A stretch of DNA of 64,000 nucleotides, from the NCBI RefSeq assembly GCF_020731145.1, contig NZ_JAJFZN010000003.1, forward strand, positions 434,001 to 498,000, written 5' to 3'. Below the pieces are notes generated by a model, which worked only from the letters and a program-made list of their open reading frames with translations, did not search any database and was not told the DNA's origin. Origin of the DNA: Sneathiella sp. HT1-7 (GTDB lineage Bacteria > Pseudomonadota > Alphaproteobacteria > Sneathiellales > Sneathiellaceae). Shown here in pieces: positions 18,527-30,950 of this stretch (positions are counted from its first letter, which is position 1; every line of letters begins with the position of its first letter). Both the position numbers and the translations under genes were made by a program.

Positions 18527-19621
18527 ATGCCTTGGAACAATCAGGGTGGTAATGACGGAGGCTGGCAAGGCGGCGGTGGCAATCGCGGACCTTGGGGGTC
18601 AGGACCGAGCGGTCAACAACCCCCTAATCTCGAAGATATTATCAAGAAGGGCCAGGACCGGCTAAAAGATATCATTCCCGGCGGTGGTGGCGGCAAGATC
18701 GGCATCATCATTTTGTTGTTGGTTATCCTTTGTGCATGGCTGATCAGCGGCTTTTACAAGGTTGAGACCACGGAGCAGGGCGTTGTGCTTCGCTTTGGCA
18801 AATGGTCTGAAACAACCCAGCCCGGCCTGAACTATCATCTGCCTTATCCGATTGAGACGGTGCTGACGCCTGAAGTGACGAAAGTCAACAGTGTTGAGAT
18901 CGGCTTCCGTCCGACACGCGGTGGCGGTTCAACTCCGGTTGAGGCGGAAAGCCTGATGCTCACCGGTGATGAGAATATCGTCGATGTCGGCTTTACCGTG
19001 CTTTGGCGGATCAGCGATGCAGGCAAGTTTCTCTTTAACGTCGATCAGCCGGAACTCACTATCAAAGCGGTGGGTGAAAGCGCAATGCGTGAGGTGATTG
19101 GCCGAACAGAACTGACGGCGGCCATTACGGAAGGTCGGTTACTGGTTGAGACAGAAGTGTTGAAACGGCTTCAGGAAGTGCTCGATGAGTATGGCGCCGG
19201 TGTCACGATCCTTCAGGTACAGCTTAAAAATGCGGAACCGCCGAGCCAGGTGATTGCCGCGTTCCGCGATGTGCAGGCCGCTGAGGCCGACAAGGAACGG
19301 GCGCAGAACGAGGCGCTAGCCTATGCCAACGACATCATTCCCCGGGCCCGTGGTCAGGCGGAAATGATCCGTCAGGAAGCAGAAGGCTATAAGCAGCGCG
19401 TGATTGCTGAAGCTGAAGGTGAAGCCGCGCGCTTTATCTCCATCTATAACGAATATGCCAAGGCGCCTTATGTGACGCGCCAGCGTATCTATCTTGAGAC
19501 GCTGCAGGAAGTGTTCACGGGTAAGCAGAAAATGATCATTGATATTGGCAAGGACGGAGCGCAAGGCGTTGTTCCCTACCTGCCGCTCAATGAACTGCAG
19601 AAAGGGGCGACCAAGAAATGA
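18527..19621 (+). CDS. hflK: HflK, FtsH-regulating membrane protease modulator
   Basis: 364 residues. A Gly/Trp-rich N-terminal tail (GGNDGGWQGGGGNRG) precedes one membrane helix (IGIIILLLVILCAWLISGFY) and a periplasmic SPFH/band-7 domain with VETTEQGVVLRFGKW and a coiled coil (AQNEALAYANDIIPRARGQA). With HflC it forms a cage around FtsH at the inner membrane. GGAG upstream supports the start. It overlaps hflC by 4 bp (ATGA). Confidence 0.95.
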   Translation: MPWNNQGGNDGGWQGGGGNRGPWGSGPSGQQPPNLEDIIKKGQDRLKDIIPGGGGGKIGIIILLLVILCAWLISGFYKVETTEQGVVLRFGKWSETTQPGLNYHLPYPIETVLTPEVTKVNSVEIGFRPTRGGGSTPVEAESLMLTGDENIVDVGFTVLWRISDAGKFLFNVDQPELTIKAVGESAMREVIGRTELTAAITEGRLLVETEVLKRLQEVLDEYGAGVTILQVQLKNAEPPSQVIAAFRDVQAAEADKERAQNEALAYANDIIPRARGQAEMIRQEAEGYKQRVIAEAEGEAARFISIYNEYAKAPYVTRQRIYLETLQEVFTGKQKMIIDIGKDGAQGVVPYLPLNELQKGATKK

Positions 19622-20502
19622 ATAAAACATTCCTGACAGTTATCGCCATTTTGCTGGTGGCAATTGGTGTTGTTGCTTCAAGTGCACTTTTCACAGTTTA
19701 TCAGACAGAGCAGGCGATCGTCATGCAGTTCGGTAAACCGCAAAAGGTTATTCAGGAACCCGGCCTGAACTTCAAGGTGCCCTTCGTGCAAGACGTGGTT
19801 TTTGTAGATAAGCGTGTGCTATCCATCAGCACACAGCGTGAAGAAGTTGTGACACGGGATCAGAAGCGCTTGATGGTGGATAGTTTTGCCCGATTCCGTA
19901 TCGCTAACCCGCTGCAGTATTACCAGTCCTATGGTAATATCCAGATCGCCTATACGCGACTGGAAACCATCCTGAACTCACAGCTCCGGCAGAATCTTGG
20001 TCGCCAGTCTCTGAACAATATTGTTTCGGGCGAGCGGTCCAACCTGATGAACCAGATCCGGGAACAGGTAAACAAGGAAGCCAAGGCATCCGGCATTGAT
20101 GTGATTGACGTGCGTATCGTCCGCGCTGACCTGCCGAAAGAAAACAGTGAGAAGGTCTTCGACCGTATGCGGTCCCAGCGTGAGCAGGAAGCCAAGGAAA
20201 TCCGGGCAACGGGTGCGGAAATCGCCCAACGGATCACGGCCAATGCGGATAAGGAACGCACGGTCCTGATCGCCAATGCCCGGAAGGATTCAGAAATCCT
20301 GCGCGGTGAGGGCGACGGCGAGAAAAACCGTATCTTCGCCGACGCGTTCGGTAAGGACGAGGATTTCTTCGCCTTCTACCGCTCCATGCAGGCCTATCGC
20401 GGGTCGATGTCGGACTCGGACACAACCATGGTGCTGTCGCCGACATCGCAGTTTTTCAAATATTTCGATCGACAGAGTGTCACCTCTGAAGAAGACAAAT
20501 AG
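19618..20502 (+). CDS. hflC: HflC, FtsH-regulating membrane protease modulator
   Basis: 294 residues. An N-terminal membrane anchor (FLTVIAILLVAIGVVASSALF) and an SPFH domain (VYQTEQAIVMQFGKP...EPGLNFKVPF). The partner of HflK in the FtsH-HflKC complex. Translationally coupled to hflK by the ATGA overlap. A terminator follows, then a DUF2065 gene. Confidence 0.95.
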   Translation: MNKTFLTVIAILLVAIGVVASSALFTVYQTEQAIVMQFGKPQKVIQEPGLNFKVPFVQDVVFVDKRVLSISTQREEVVTRDQKRLMVDSFARFRIANPLQYYQSYGNIQIAYTRLETILNSQLRQNLGRQSLNNIVSGERSNLMNQIREQVNKEAKASGIDVIDVRIVRADLPKENSEKVFDRMRSQREQEAKEIRATGAEIAQRITANADKERTVLIANARKDSEILRGEGDGEKNRIFADAFGKDEDFFAFYRSMQAYRGSMSDSDTTMVLSPTSQFFKYFDRQSVTSEEDK

Positions 20503-20513
20503 GTAACAGTTTT

Positions 20514-20547
20514 AAAACGGCCCGTATCAGATTGCGGGCCGTTTTTT
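20514..20547 (+). terminator. Rho-independent terminator after hflC
   Basis: Stem AACGGCCCG / CGGGCCGTT (20516-20524 and 20535-20543) followed by six T residues. It precedes the DUF2065 gene by 16 bp, so that gene depends on readthrough or its own signal. Confidence 0.85.
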
Positions 20548-20563
20548 ACAAGAGGCGGGACGC

Positions 20564-20752
20564 GTGGTAACGGATATTATGCTGGCGGCGGCGTTGGTGC
20601 TGTTTTTTGAAGGTGCGCTCTATGCCCTGTTTCCCGACGGCATGAAGCGGATGATGGCGTCGGCGCTGACGATGCCAAGTCATGTTTTACGGATTGTCGG
20701 CCTGGCGGCGGCCATTCTCGGTGTTATTTTTGTCTGGCTTATACGAGGATAA
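20564..20752 (+). CDS. DUF2065 small membrane protein
   Basis: 62 residues from GTG with GAGGCGGG upstream. Two membrane helices: DIMLAAALVLFFEGALYALF and LRIVGLAAAILGVIFVWLI. The FFEGALYALFP and LRIVGL blocks are typical of DUF2065 (YjeT-like) proteins, which are commonly encoded after hflKC. Function unknown. Confidence 0.85.
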   Translation: MVTDIMLAAALVLFFEGALYALFPDGMKRMMASALTMPSHVLRIVGLAAAILGVIFVWLIRG

Positions 20753-20984
20753 CGCAAAGTTTCACCTTGAAATTTAAAGGAATTTTGCATTTAACCAACA
20801 AAATTTCAAAAACAGGTTTCATTTGCACATTTCTGCCTTAATTGATTTCTAGGTACATACAGCGCAATGCATCGGAGATATAAAAACCGGTGGATGAAAC
20901 AAGAGGGGAATATATTGTCAGTTGATCCTCTGCTCGCGATCTTTGGACCCCGGCAGAGAATCGAATTATAGAAGGAAGATAGTC

Positions 20985-22511
20985 TTGTATAACCGATACT
21001 CAGCACTGCCAAAATCGGCGGAGATTGTTGCTCGGCCTGTCGCGAAACCGGCGCCGAACGCATATAAAATGGGCGCGATCGCCATTTCAACATTGACAGT
21101 TTTCACCCTGATGATGGTGTTTGCTGTGGGCGCGAAGGCGCGGGGTGCCCCGGACAGCTTTGCGGATCTTGTGGAAAAACTGTCGCCAGCAGTTGTCAAT
21201 ATTTCGACAACACAGACTGTGAAGGGCCCGAGCGGCGGGTTCCCGAAACTACCCGACGGCCATCCGTTTGAAGATTTCTTCAAGGAATTCGGCAATAAGG
21301 ACAAAAACGGGGAGCAGCGTGAACGCAAAGCCACCTCTCTCGGTTCCGGCTTCGTGATTGATGCGGGCGATGGCTATGTCATCACCAACAATCATGTGAT
21401 TGACGGCGCGGATGAAATCAAAGTTATTTTCCAGGATGGCGAGAAAGTGTCGGCGACCCTCGTGGGGACGGATCCGAAAACCGATATCGCGGTTCTGAAA
21501 ATCGATCCTAAAGATCATCCGCTTGTGGATGTCGGCTGGGGCGACAGTGATAAGTCCCGTGTTGGCGATTGGGTGCTGGCAATCGGCAATCCCTATGGTC
21601 TTGGTGGTACAGTGACCGCCGGTATCGTCTCGGCGCGCGGCCGTGATATCCGCTCTGGTCCCTATGATGACTATATCCAGACTGACGCCTCCATCAACAA
21701 GGGTAACTCCGGTGGTCCCCTGTTCAACATGGACGGCGAAGTCATTGGCATCAACACCGCGATTTTCTCTCAGTCCGGCGGCAGTATTGGAATCGGCTTT
21801 GCCGTTCCCTCTGAACTTGCAGTACCGGTTGTTGAGCAGTTGATCGAGTTTGGCAAGACCAGTCGCGGTTGGCTCGGTGTTGTGATCCAGCCGGTGACAG
21901 AGGAAATTGCCGAAGGGCTTGATCTTTCCGATACGGATGGCGTTCTGGTTGCGGGCGTTCCGGAAGACGGTCCGGCGTTCAAGGCCGGTGTCAAGGCGGG
22001 CGATGTTATCCTGAAGTTCAATGGCGAAGAGGTCAGCGAACCACGTGAACTGTCCCGTCTGGTGGCGGAATCCAAGGTGGGCTCCAAAGTCTCCGTGGAA
22101 CTGTGGCGCGGTGGCAAGACCGAGACATTGGACGTGACACTGGGCGAGCTTGAAAAAGCGGAGACTGCCATGGCGAGTGCGTCTCCAACTAAGGGCAGCA
22201 GCGACAAGATTGACTTGTTGGGTATGGAGTTGGCGGCGATTGATGATGCCGCGCGTGAGCAGTTCAATATCAGCCCGGATTTAAACGGCGTCTTGGTAAC
22301 GGATGTTGATCCGGACTCTGAAGCCGCTGAAAAGGGCATTCGTGCCGGGGATGTGGTTGCCGAAGCGCAGCTTGAGCCGGTCTCGAACCCTGAACAGATG
22401 AAGGAGCGGATTGCGGAAATAAAGGCGACGGACAAGAAGTCTGTCCTGCTTCTGTTGAAGCGTGGCGATAATTCCCGCTTTATCGCCTTGAAGCTGAATA
22501 AGGAAAGCTAA
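20985..22511 (+). CDS. degP: Do/DegP-type periplasmic serine protease
   Basis: About 508 residues from the TTG at 20985, which has GAAGGAAG upstream; an internal ATG at 21069 is an alternative. A signal anchor (MGAIAISTLTVFTLMMVFAVGA) leads to the trypsin-like domain with His in NNHVIDGADEI, Asp in TDIAVLKID and Ser in GNSGGPLF. Two PDZ domains follow (about 270-360 and 400-500). Degrades or refolds misfolded envelope proteins. The hflKC-degP neighbourhood is a conserved membrane-quality-control cluster. A terminator shared with serB follows. Confidence 0.93.
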   Translation: MYNRYSALPKSAEIVARPVAKPAPNAYKMGAIAISTLTVFTLMMVFAVGAKARGAPDSFADLVEKLSPAVVNISTTQTVKGPSGGFPKLPDGHPFEDFFKEFGNKDKNGEQRERKATSLGSGFVIDAGDGYVITNNHVIDGADEIKVIFQDGEKVSATLVGTDPKTDIAVLKIDPKDHPLVDVGWGDSDKSRVGDWVLAIGNPYGLGGTVTAGIVSARGRDIRSGPYDDYIQTDASINKGNSGGPLFNMDGEVIGINTAIFSQSGGSIGIGFAVPSELAVPVVEQLIEFGKTSRGWLGVVIQPVTEEIAEGLDLSDTDGVLVAGVPEDGPAFKAGVKAGDVILKFNGEEVSEPRELSRLVAESKVGSKVSVELWRGGKTETLDVTLGELEKAETAMASASPTKGSSDKIDLLGMELAAIDDAAREQFNISPDLNGVLVTDVDPDSEAAEKGIRAGDVVAEAQLEPVSNPEQMKERIAEIKATDKKSVLLLLKRGDNSRFIALKLNKES

Positions 22512-22531
22512 CCTATAGCTGATCCTGAAAA

Positions 22532-22566
22532 GGTGGCGCCCCTCGGACGAGGGGGCGCCATTTTTT
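22532..22566. terminator. Terminator between degP and serB
   Basis: Stem TGGCGCCCC / GGGGCGCCA (22534-22542 and 22552-22560) followed by TTTTTT. It lies between two convergent genes. Confidence 0.87.
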
Positions 22567-23473
22567 ATGCCTGGACGAATTCGCTTTGCCGGTAACCCTG
22601 ATAGTAGAGGAGGGTGGTTAGGTCGCCGAAGCGGATGGTCGCATCTGCCGCGGCCGCAGCTTTCGCTTTGGCGTGATAGGCAACGCCAAGTCCCGCTGCT
22701 TCAATCATGGGGATGTCGTTCGCGCCGTCACCGATTGCCGCCGTTTCTTCTCGGCGAAGAGAATATTCATGGCGCAGGGATTCCAGCGTGTTGAGCTTGG
22801 CGGCTGAATTCAGGATCGGCTCTACCGCGACACCGGTCAGCGCGCCATTTTCGAACAAAAGCTTGTTGCTCATATCCATATGGAAACCAACAAGGTCCCG
22901 CACACGGCCGGTGAAAAAGGTAAAGCCGCCGGAGACGAGCGCAGTATAAGTGCCATTTGATCGCATGGTCTGCACCAGCGTGCGGGTGCCGGGAGTGAGG
23001 GTGACGCGTTCGTCAAAAACTTGCTGCAGGATGTCTTCGCGGAGACCCTTCAGCATGGCCACGCGGGCGCGAAAGGCCTCGTTAAAATCCAGTTCACCGT
23101 TCATCGCCTGTTCGGTAATCTCTGAGACTTCCTCCCGAAAGCCTGCGAAATCCGCAAGTTCATCGATGCATTCGACGGTGATGATTGTGCTGTCCATATC
23201 GGCAAGGAAAAGCTTTTTGCGCCGGAACTCCCCGGGTTGCAGGCAAAAATCGACGGTTTCGAGGAGTCCCGCGTTCTTCAGGCTCTCCTCTGCCACGTTT
23301 CTCTCCAATTCGTCAAAGGCGATATCGACGGCGTGGTCCTCTTTCAGCCAGTCCGTCGCGGCGCAGTTGGCCCCGGCGTCGATAAGAGTTTTCCGGGCTA
23401 TATCGGCGATATTGCGAATTGAACTTTGCGCTGTATGATCAGCGACAAGGGTGAGAACCGATTTCTGTGTCAT
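22565..23473 (-). CDS. serB: Phosphoserine phosphatase
   Basis: About 302 residues from ATG 23473; the frame stays open to 23620 but that part overlaps miaA and has no ribosome site. The last step of serine synthesis. A HAD-family catalytic motif LFLADMDSTIITVECIDE is followed by SGGFTFF and GDGANDIPMI. The ~100 N-terminal residues form the small domain usual in proteobacterial SerB. Divergent from miaA with only ~19 bp between starts. Confidence 0.94.
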   Translation of the reverse strand: MTQKSVLTLVADHTAQSSIRNIADIARKTLIDAGANCAATDWLKEDHAVDIAFDELERNVAEESLKNAGLLETVDFCLQPGEFRRKKLFLADMDSTIITVECIDELADFAGFREEVSEITEQAMNGELDFNEAFRARVAMLKGLREDILQQVFDERVTLTPGTRTLVQTMRSNGTYTALVSGGFTFFTGRVRDLVGFHMDMSNKLLFENGALTGVAVEPILNSAAKLNTLESLRHEYSLRREETAAIGDGANDIPMIEAAGLGVAYHAKAKAAAAADATIRFGDLTTLLYYQGYRQSEFVQA

Positions 23474-23492
23474 AACGTGAGGCCACAATTCC

Positions 23493-24470
23493 TTGACGGA
23501 TAAAAATGCATTGCCGATCCAGCGCCAGACGGGGACGGTCCTGTTGGCCGGGCCCACCGCCAGCGGCAAATCCGCGTTGGCCATTGCCATAGCAGAGGAA
23601 TTTGACGGTGTCATCATCAATGCGGACAGTATGCAGGTTTATAGTGGCCTGCGCGTTCTGACCGCCCGCCCGAGCGTGGAAGAGGAAGCGAGTGCCCCTC
23701 ATCGGCTGTATGGGGTGCTGGACCCGGCGGATTATTGCAACGCGGCGCGTTGGCGGGATATGGCACTCAAAGAGATCGAGGATGTGCAAAGCGAGGGTAA
23801 GCTACCTGTCATCGTCGGCGGGACGGGCCTTTATTTTGATATCCTGACCAAGGGCATCGCCGAGGTGCCGACTATCTCCGACGAGGTGAGGAAACGCCTT
23901 CGTGATCTTCATAAGCGGGAAGGCAATACCGTCATCCATAAAATGCTGGCTGCGAAAGACCCAGACATGGCAGCCCGGCTTCATGAAGGAGATAGCCAAC
24001 GCATTCTCAGAGCGCTGGAGGTGGTGGAGGAAACCGGCGTGACACTGGGCGAGTGGCAGAAGAGTGCGCCGTCAGGCGATATATTGCAAGGACCGCGGGC
24101 TTGGCTCGCCCTGACGCCCGAACGGGAATGGCTTTATGATCGCTGCAATCGTCGTCTCGCCTGGATGGTGGAGGAAGGCGGCGCGCTGGAAGAGGTGAAA
24201 ACACTGATGGAACGCAAGCTCGATCCGGCACTTCCGGCAATGAAAGCGCTTGGCGTCCCGGAACTAATTGCGGTTCTTGACGGAACACTGGAGCGGGATG
24301 CGGCGTTGGAGCGAATTAAGACGCTCACCCGGCGCTATGCGAAACGTCAAATGACATGGGTTCGGAATAAGATGTGCGAAGCAAATCGATCTTCTGCGCA
24401 AGATTTGGAAAGTTTAAAAGAGGAATTCTTTCCATTTATTCGTCGATTTTTGTTGACGGCAGGGGAATGA
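23493..24470 (+). CDS. miaA: tRNA dimethylallyltransferase
   Basis: 325 residues from TTG 23493 (another TTG lies six codons in). Transfers a dimethylallyl group to A37 of tRNAs reading U-starting codons. The P-loop GPTASGKSALA and NADSMQVY, DPADYCNAARWR, GGTGLYFD and RRYAKRQMTWVRN match the family. The gene nearly abuts the divergent serB start, so their promoters must overlap each other's 5' ends. Confidence 0.95.
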   Translation: MTDKNALPIQRQTGTVLLAGPTASGKSALAIAIAEEFDGVIINADSMQVYSGLRVLTARPSVEEEASAPHRLYGVLDPADYCNAARWRDMALKEIEDVQSEGKLPVIVGGTGLYFDILTKGIAEVPTISDEVRKRLRDLHKREGNTVIHKMLAAKDPDMAARLHEGDSQRILRALEVVEETGVTLGEWQKSAPSGDILQGPRAWLALTPEREWLYDRCNRRLAWMVEEGGALEEVKTLMERKLDPALPAMKALGVPELIAVLDGTLERDAALERIKTLTRRYAKRQMTWVRNKMCEANRSSAQDLESLKEEFFPFIRRFLLTAGE

Positions 24471-24517
24471 AGGTCTAGTTTCCCCAATCGGTGTCAAGCT
24501 TTACGGCCCGAAAGTAA

Positions 24518-24546
24518 CGCCCGGCAATGCGCCGGGCGCTTTTTTT
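24518..24546 (+). terminator. Rho-independent terminator after miaA
   Basis: Stem CGCCCGGC / GCCGGGCG (24518-24525 and 24531-24538) with loop AATGC and a run of seven T residues. It lies 50 bp upstream of ilvB. Confidence 0.87.
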
Positions 24547-24595
24547 CTATTGATACGCAGCTAAAACAGCCAAGCAAAAGATTAGGATCAGGCAG

Positions 24596-26359
24596 ATGGC
24601 GAACGAGGAATTGACAGGAGCAGGAATTGTTATCAAAGCGCTGAAGGATCAGGGCGTGGAGGTGATTTTCGGGTATCCTGGGGGCGCCGTGCTTCCGCTT
24701 TATGATGAAATCTTCAAGCAGAACAGCATCCGCCATATCCTTGTCCGTCAGGAAGGCGGCGCGGTTCATGCGGCGGAAGGGTATGCCCGTTCGACCGGCA
24801 AGCCCGGCGTCGTTCTGGTGACATCCGGCCCCGGCGCGACCAATGCGGTGACAGGCCTCGCCGATGCACTGATGGACAGTATTCCGATTATCTGCCTGAC
24901 CGGGCAGGTGGCGACCCATATGATCGGCAATGACGCCTTTCAGGAGGCCGATACCGTGGGTATCACGCGCCCCGTCACTAAACATAATTATCTCGTGAAG
25001 GATGCGAATGATCTCGCCCGTGTGATGCATGAGGCCTTTTATGTCGCGACAAATGGCCGTCCCGGCCCGATCGTGATCGACCTGCCGAAGGATGTGCAAC
25101 TCGCGCCGGGTAAATATGTGCCGCCGTCGATGGTCAAGCACAAGAGCTATCAACCGCAGATCAAAGGCGACCTGAAGGCGATTAAGGCGGCGGTCAAGCT
25201 GATTGCGAACGCCAAGCGGCCGATCTTCTATACGGGCGGTGGTGTTATTAATTCCGGCCCGAAAGCATCGAAGCTGTTGACCCAACTCGTCCGGCTGACC
25301 GGTCATCCGATCACCAATACCCTGATGGGGCTGGGTGCTTATCCGGCGTCTGATAAGCAGTTCCTCGGGATGTTGGGGATGCACGGCACTTATGAGGCGA
25401 ACCACGCCATGCATGATTGCGATGTCATGGTTTGTATCGGGGCGCGTTTCGATGACCGGATCACAGGGCGTCTGGATGCCTTCTCGCCGAATTCAAAGAA
25501 AATTCATGTTGATATCGACCCGTCTTCCATCAACAAGAACATACGGGTGGATATCCCGATTGTCGGCGACGTTGCCCATGTGCTTGAAGACATGATCAAG
25601 GTTTGGAAATCGGAAGTTCATAAGCCGGAGGCGTCGGCGACTAAAAAATGGTGGGCGCAGATTGAGGGATGGCGGGCAAAGGACTGCCTGAAGTTCGAGC
25701 AAAAGGGCAAGGCGATCAAGCCGCAATACGCCCTGTCCCGCCTGAACGAACTGACAAAGGATATGGACCGCTATTTCACTACGGAAGTGGGGCAGCATCA
25801 GATGTGGGCGGCGCAGTATCTGCAATTTGACGAGCCGAACCGCTGGATGACTTCAGGCGGGCTTGGGACCATGGGCTATGGTCTGCCGTCGGCAATGGGC
25901 GTGCAGATTGCTCACCCGGATGCGCTGGTGGTTGATGTTGCTGGCGAAGCCTCAACCATGATGAATATTCAGGAGCTGTCGACCATCCTGCAATACCGCC
26001 TGCCGGTGAAGGTTTTTATCCTCAACAATGAATATATGGGCATGGTACGTCAGTGGCAGGAACTGCTGCATGGCGGGCGCTATTCGGAAAGCTACATGGA
26101 AAGCCTGCCCGACTTTGTGAAGCTGGCGGAGGCGTTCGGCTCCACGGGCCTGCGTTGCTCTGATCCGGATAAAGTTGATGACTGCATCAAGGAAATGATC
26201 TCTATCAAGGGACCGGTGGTTGTCGATATGATTGTCGATAAAGCCGAGAATGTCTTCCCAATGGTTCCCTCTGGCGCGGCGCATAATGAAATGCTGCTCG
26301 GCACCGAGGCGGACGACGCGGGGCCGAAGGTTACATCCGATGGGCTGTCGCTGGTCTAG
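24596..26359 (+). CDS. ilvB: Acetolactate synthase, large (catalytic) subunit
   Basis: 587 residues. Joins two pyruvates, or pyruvate and 2-oxobutyrate, in the first common step of valine, leucine and isoleucine synthesis, using TPP and FAD. Visible blocks: [13 protein letters not shown] with the catalytic Glu in [16 protein letters not shown], the FAD-domain GARFDDR, and the TPP-binding VAGEAST...[11 protein letters not shown]. The first gene of ilvB-ilvH-ilvC. Confidence 0.96.
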   Translation: MANEELTGAGIVIKALKDQGVEVIFGYPGGAVLPLYDEIFKQNSIRHILVRQEGGAVHAAEGYARSTGKPGVVLVTSGPGATNAVTGLADALMDSIPIICLTGQVATHMIGNDAFQEADTVGITRPVTKHNYLVKDANDLARVMHEAFYVATNGRPGPIVIDLPKDVQLAPGKYVPPSMVKHKSYQPQIKGDLKAIKAAVKLIANAKRPIFYTGGGVINSGPKASKLLTQLVRLTGHPITNTLMGLGAYPASDKQFLGMLGMHGTYEANHAMHDCDVMVCIGARFDDRITGRLDAFSPNSKKIHVDIDPSSINKNIRVDIPIVGDVAHVLEDMIKVWKSEVHKPEASATKKWWAQIEGWRAKDCLKFEQKGKAIKPQYALSRLNELTKDMDRYFTTEVGQHQMWAAQYLQFDEPNRWMTSGGLGTMGYGLPSAMGVQIAHPDALVVDVAGEASTMMNIQELSTILQYRLPVKVFILNNEYMGMVRQWQELLHGGRYSESYMESLPDFVKLAEAFGSTGLRCSDPDKVDDCIKEMISIKGPVVVDMIVDKAENVFPMVPSGAAHNEMLLGTEADDAGPKVTSDGLSLV

Positions 26360-26448
26360 CGGCGGTCAAATTTCCTTCGAAAAGCTATGGATTTAACGCT
26401 AATGCTGGTTTACAAAAGACCCGCGCTTGCAAAGAGGTTGTCTGGATA

Positions 26449-26961
26449 ATGACTGAAGATACCGAAATATTCCGCCATACCATCTCCGTTCTCGTCGATA
26501 ATGAGTTCGGTGTGTTGGCGCGCGTGGTCGGCCTTTTCTCCGGTCGCGGATATAATATTGAAAGCCTGACCGTCGCCCGCGTGGACGAGGAAGAAAATCT
26601 TTCTCGGATTACCATCGTCACTACGGGAACGCTTATGGTTATTGAACAAATCAAGGCTCAATTGGGTAGGTTGGTGCCTGTGCACAAAATTGCCGATCTG
26701 ACCATCGACGGCCCAAGCGTAGAACGCGAAATGGCGCTGGTGAAGGTGGTCAGCAAGGGCGAAAAACGGGTTGAGGCATTGCGCATGGCGGATATTTTCC
26801 GCGCCCGCGCAGTTGATACAACAGAGGATTCCTTTGTCTTTGAAGTCACGGGTGTTCCTGACAAGGTCAAGGCCTTTATCGGCCTGATGAAGCCGCTCGG
26901 CAAGGCGGAAGTTTGCCGGACAGGGGTTGTTGCGGTCCATCGCGGCACCGATGTCTTTTAG
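26449..26961 (+). CDS. ilvH: Acetolactate synthase, small (regulatory) subunit
   Basis: 170 residues. The N-terminal ACT domain (RHTISVLVDNEFGVLARVVGLFSGRGYNIESLTV) binds valine for feedback inhibition, and the C-terminal domain contacts the catalytic subunit. Usual family length. It lies 90 bp after ilvB and 61 bp before ilvC. Confidence 0.96.
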   Translation: MTEDTEIFRHTISVLVDNEFGVLARVVGLFSGRGYNIESLTVARVDEEENLSRITIVTTGTLMVIEQIKAQLGRLVPVHKIADLTIDGPSVEREMALVKVVSKGEKRVEALRMADIFRARAVDTTEDSFVFEVTGVPDKVKAFIGLMKPLGKAEVCRTGVVAVHRGTDVF

Positions 26962-27003
26962 GGCGGTTCACCACAGAATTTGAATACAGATAGAAGTTTA
27001 TAA

Positions 27004-28041
<1,038 letters not shown>

Positions 28042-28063
28042 CCGTTCTTAACGTCTCAAACTG

Positions 28064-28092
28064 AAAAGCCGGCCGTTGCGCCGGCTTTTTTT
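28064..28092 (+). terminator. Rho-independent terminator after ilvC
   Basis: Stem AAAAGCCGGC / GCCGGCTTTT (28064-28073 and 28080-28089) with loop CGTTGC and a continuing T run. Confidence 0.9.
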
Positions 28093-29504
<1,412 letters not shown>

Positions 29505-29544
29505 ACCCTTGGGCAAACGGAATTCTGGTCCGGAGGGCAGATAG

Positions 29545-30438
29545 ATGGCACCTCGACAGGGGAAGGTATTTAAGCTGGCATGGCCGCTGAAGACAATTAT
29601 TCAGCGTTCGGCATTTCTTGCGCTTATTTCCCTCGCCGTCGCGCTTCTCTTTCTTGGCAAGGCTAATGTCGGCGTGGTCGAGAAAATGCGCACCGCGGCC
29701 ACCGATTTTCTTGCCCCGATCCTTTCCACCATCTCCGAACCCGTCGATGCCTTTCACAAGGGCGTTGCGCGCGTACGGAAACTGACCAGCCTGATCGAGG
29801 AGAATGAGCGACTGCGTGAAGAGAATGCGCGCCTTCTCAAATGGCAGTCTGCAGGCCGCACGTTGGAGCAAGAAAATGAGAATTTCCGCCAACTTCTGAA
29901 TGCACTCTCTGATCCGCTGGTGCTGCCGATTACGGCACGTGTGGTCGGGGATGCCGGCGGTCCCTTTGTCCGCACGCTGTTATTGAACGCCGGACGGCGG
30001 GACGGCATCCGAGTCGGGCAGGCCGTTGTGGCTCCGCTCGGTCTGGTTGGCCGTATCGCTGAAGTAGGGGAGCGCTCTGCGCGAGTGCTGCTGCTGACGG
30101 ATCTTAACTCCCGTATTCCCGTGGTGATGGAAAAATCACGCCATAAAGGCATCCTGATTGGCGATAACTCTTCCTTGCCGCTGCTCGACTTCCTGCCGAC
30201 CAATGCGAAAGTTGCGCCGGGCGATCGCGTGGTTACGTCTGGTGATGGCGGTATGTTGCCAGCGGGGCGGCCTATCGGTTTTGTCTCCTCGATCAGTGAC
30301 AGAGGTATCCGCGTGCAGGCCTATGCCGACTGGACACGTCTGGAATATGTCAGCGTATTACGCTATGATTTGCCGGGCATGAGCAGCCCGGAAATGAACC
30401 CCGGCGATCTTGGTGAAAGCAGATTGGATGCAAAGTGA
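29545..30438 (+). CDS. mreC: Rod-shape-determining protein MreC
   Basis: 297 residues. A bitopic protein with one membrane helix (SAFLALISLAVALLFLG), a coiled coil (about 85-115, ENERLREENARLLKWQ) and two beta-barrel domains in the periplasm that contact PBP2. GGAGG upstream supports the start. Its stop overlaps the GTG start of mreD. Confidence 0.93.
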   Translation: MAPRQGKVFKLAWPLKTIIQRSAFLALISLAVALLFLGKANVGVVEKMRTAATDFLAPILSTISEPVDAFHKGVARVRKLTSLIEENERLREENARLLKWQSAGRTLEQENENFRQLLNALSDPLVLPITARVVGDAGGPFVRTLLLNAGRRDGIRVGQAVVAPLGLVGRIAEVGERSARVLLLTDLNSRIPVVMEKSRHKGILIGDNSSLPLLDFLPTNAKVAPGDRVVTSGDGGMLPAGRPIGFVSSISDRGIRVQAYADWTRLEYVSVLRYDLPGMSSPEMNPGDLGESRLDAK

Positions 30439-30950
30439 GCCCGACACTCGCCTATCAGTTTAACCGGTTTCTTCGCGGCAGTGTGCCGTTCGCGATAACG
30501 GTGCTGCTGGCGTTGATGAGTGTCGTTCCGATTGGAATTTCCGGATATGCTATCGTCACTCCGTCTTTCGCTGCTATTTCTGTCTTTTACTGGAGCATTC
30601 ACCGGCCCTATCTGATGAGTGCGCCGCTCTGTTTTGTGCTGGGGCTACTGTCGGATTTCCTGACGGGAGCACCGCTTGGTCTGTCATCTTTCCTCTATCT
30701 GTTGATACACGCCATCGCGGTTTCGCAGCGTCGGATTTTTATCGGCAAGGCATTTGTCCTCACCTGGTTTGGCTATTTCCTGATTGCCTTTATCATCGCT
30801 ATGTTGAGCTGGATTATCGCCTGCTTCTATTCGCTGGCCTTCCTGCCGCTCACGCCGATCCTCGTGCAATATGCACTATCCTTATTGGTCTTTCCGCTGT
30901 TTGCCTGGGGCTTCGGGATGCTTCAAAATAACCTGCTGAGGCTGACCTGA
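30435..30950 (+). CDS. mreD: Rod-shape-determining protein MreD
   Basis: 171 residues from GTG 30435, which overlaps the mreC stop by 4 bp. Five or six membrane helices including SVPFAITVLLALMSVVPIGI and a PLCFVLGLLSDFLTGAPLGLSS block typical of MreD. Bridges MreC and the PBP2-RodA synthase. Confidence 0.9.
   Translation: MSPTLAYQFNRFLRGSVPFAITVLLALMSVVPIGISGYAIVTPSFAAISVFYWSIHRPYLMSAPLCFVLGLLSDFLTGAPLGLSSFLYLLIHAIAVSQRRIFIGKAFVLTWFGYFLIAFIIAMLSWIIACFYSLAFLPLTPILVQYALSLLVFPLFAWGFGMLQNNLLRLT

Noticed and set aside
24471-24595. Possible ilv attenuator: terminator hairpin 50 bp upstream of ilvB
   Set aside because: No short leader reading frame rich in Leu, Val or Ile codons and no alternative antiterminator stem is visible; the hairpin is best read as the miaA terminator.
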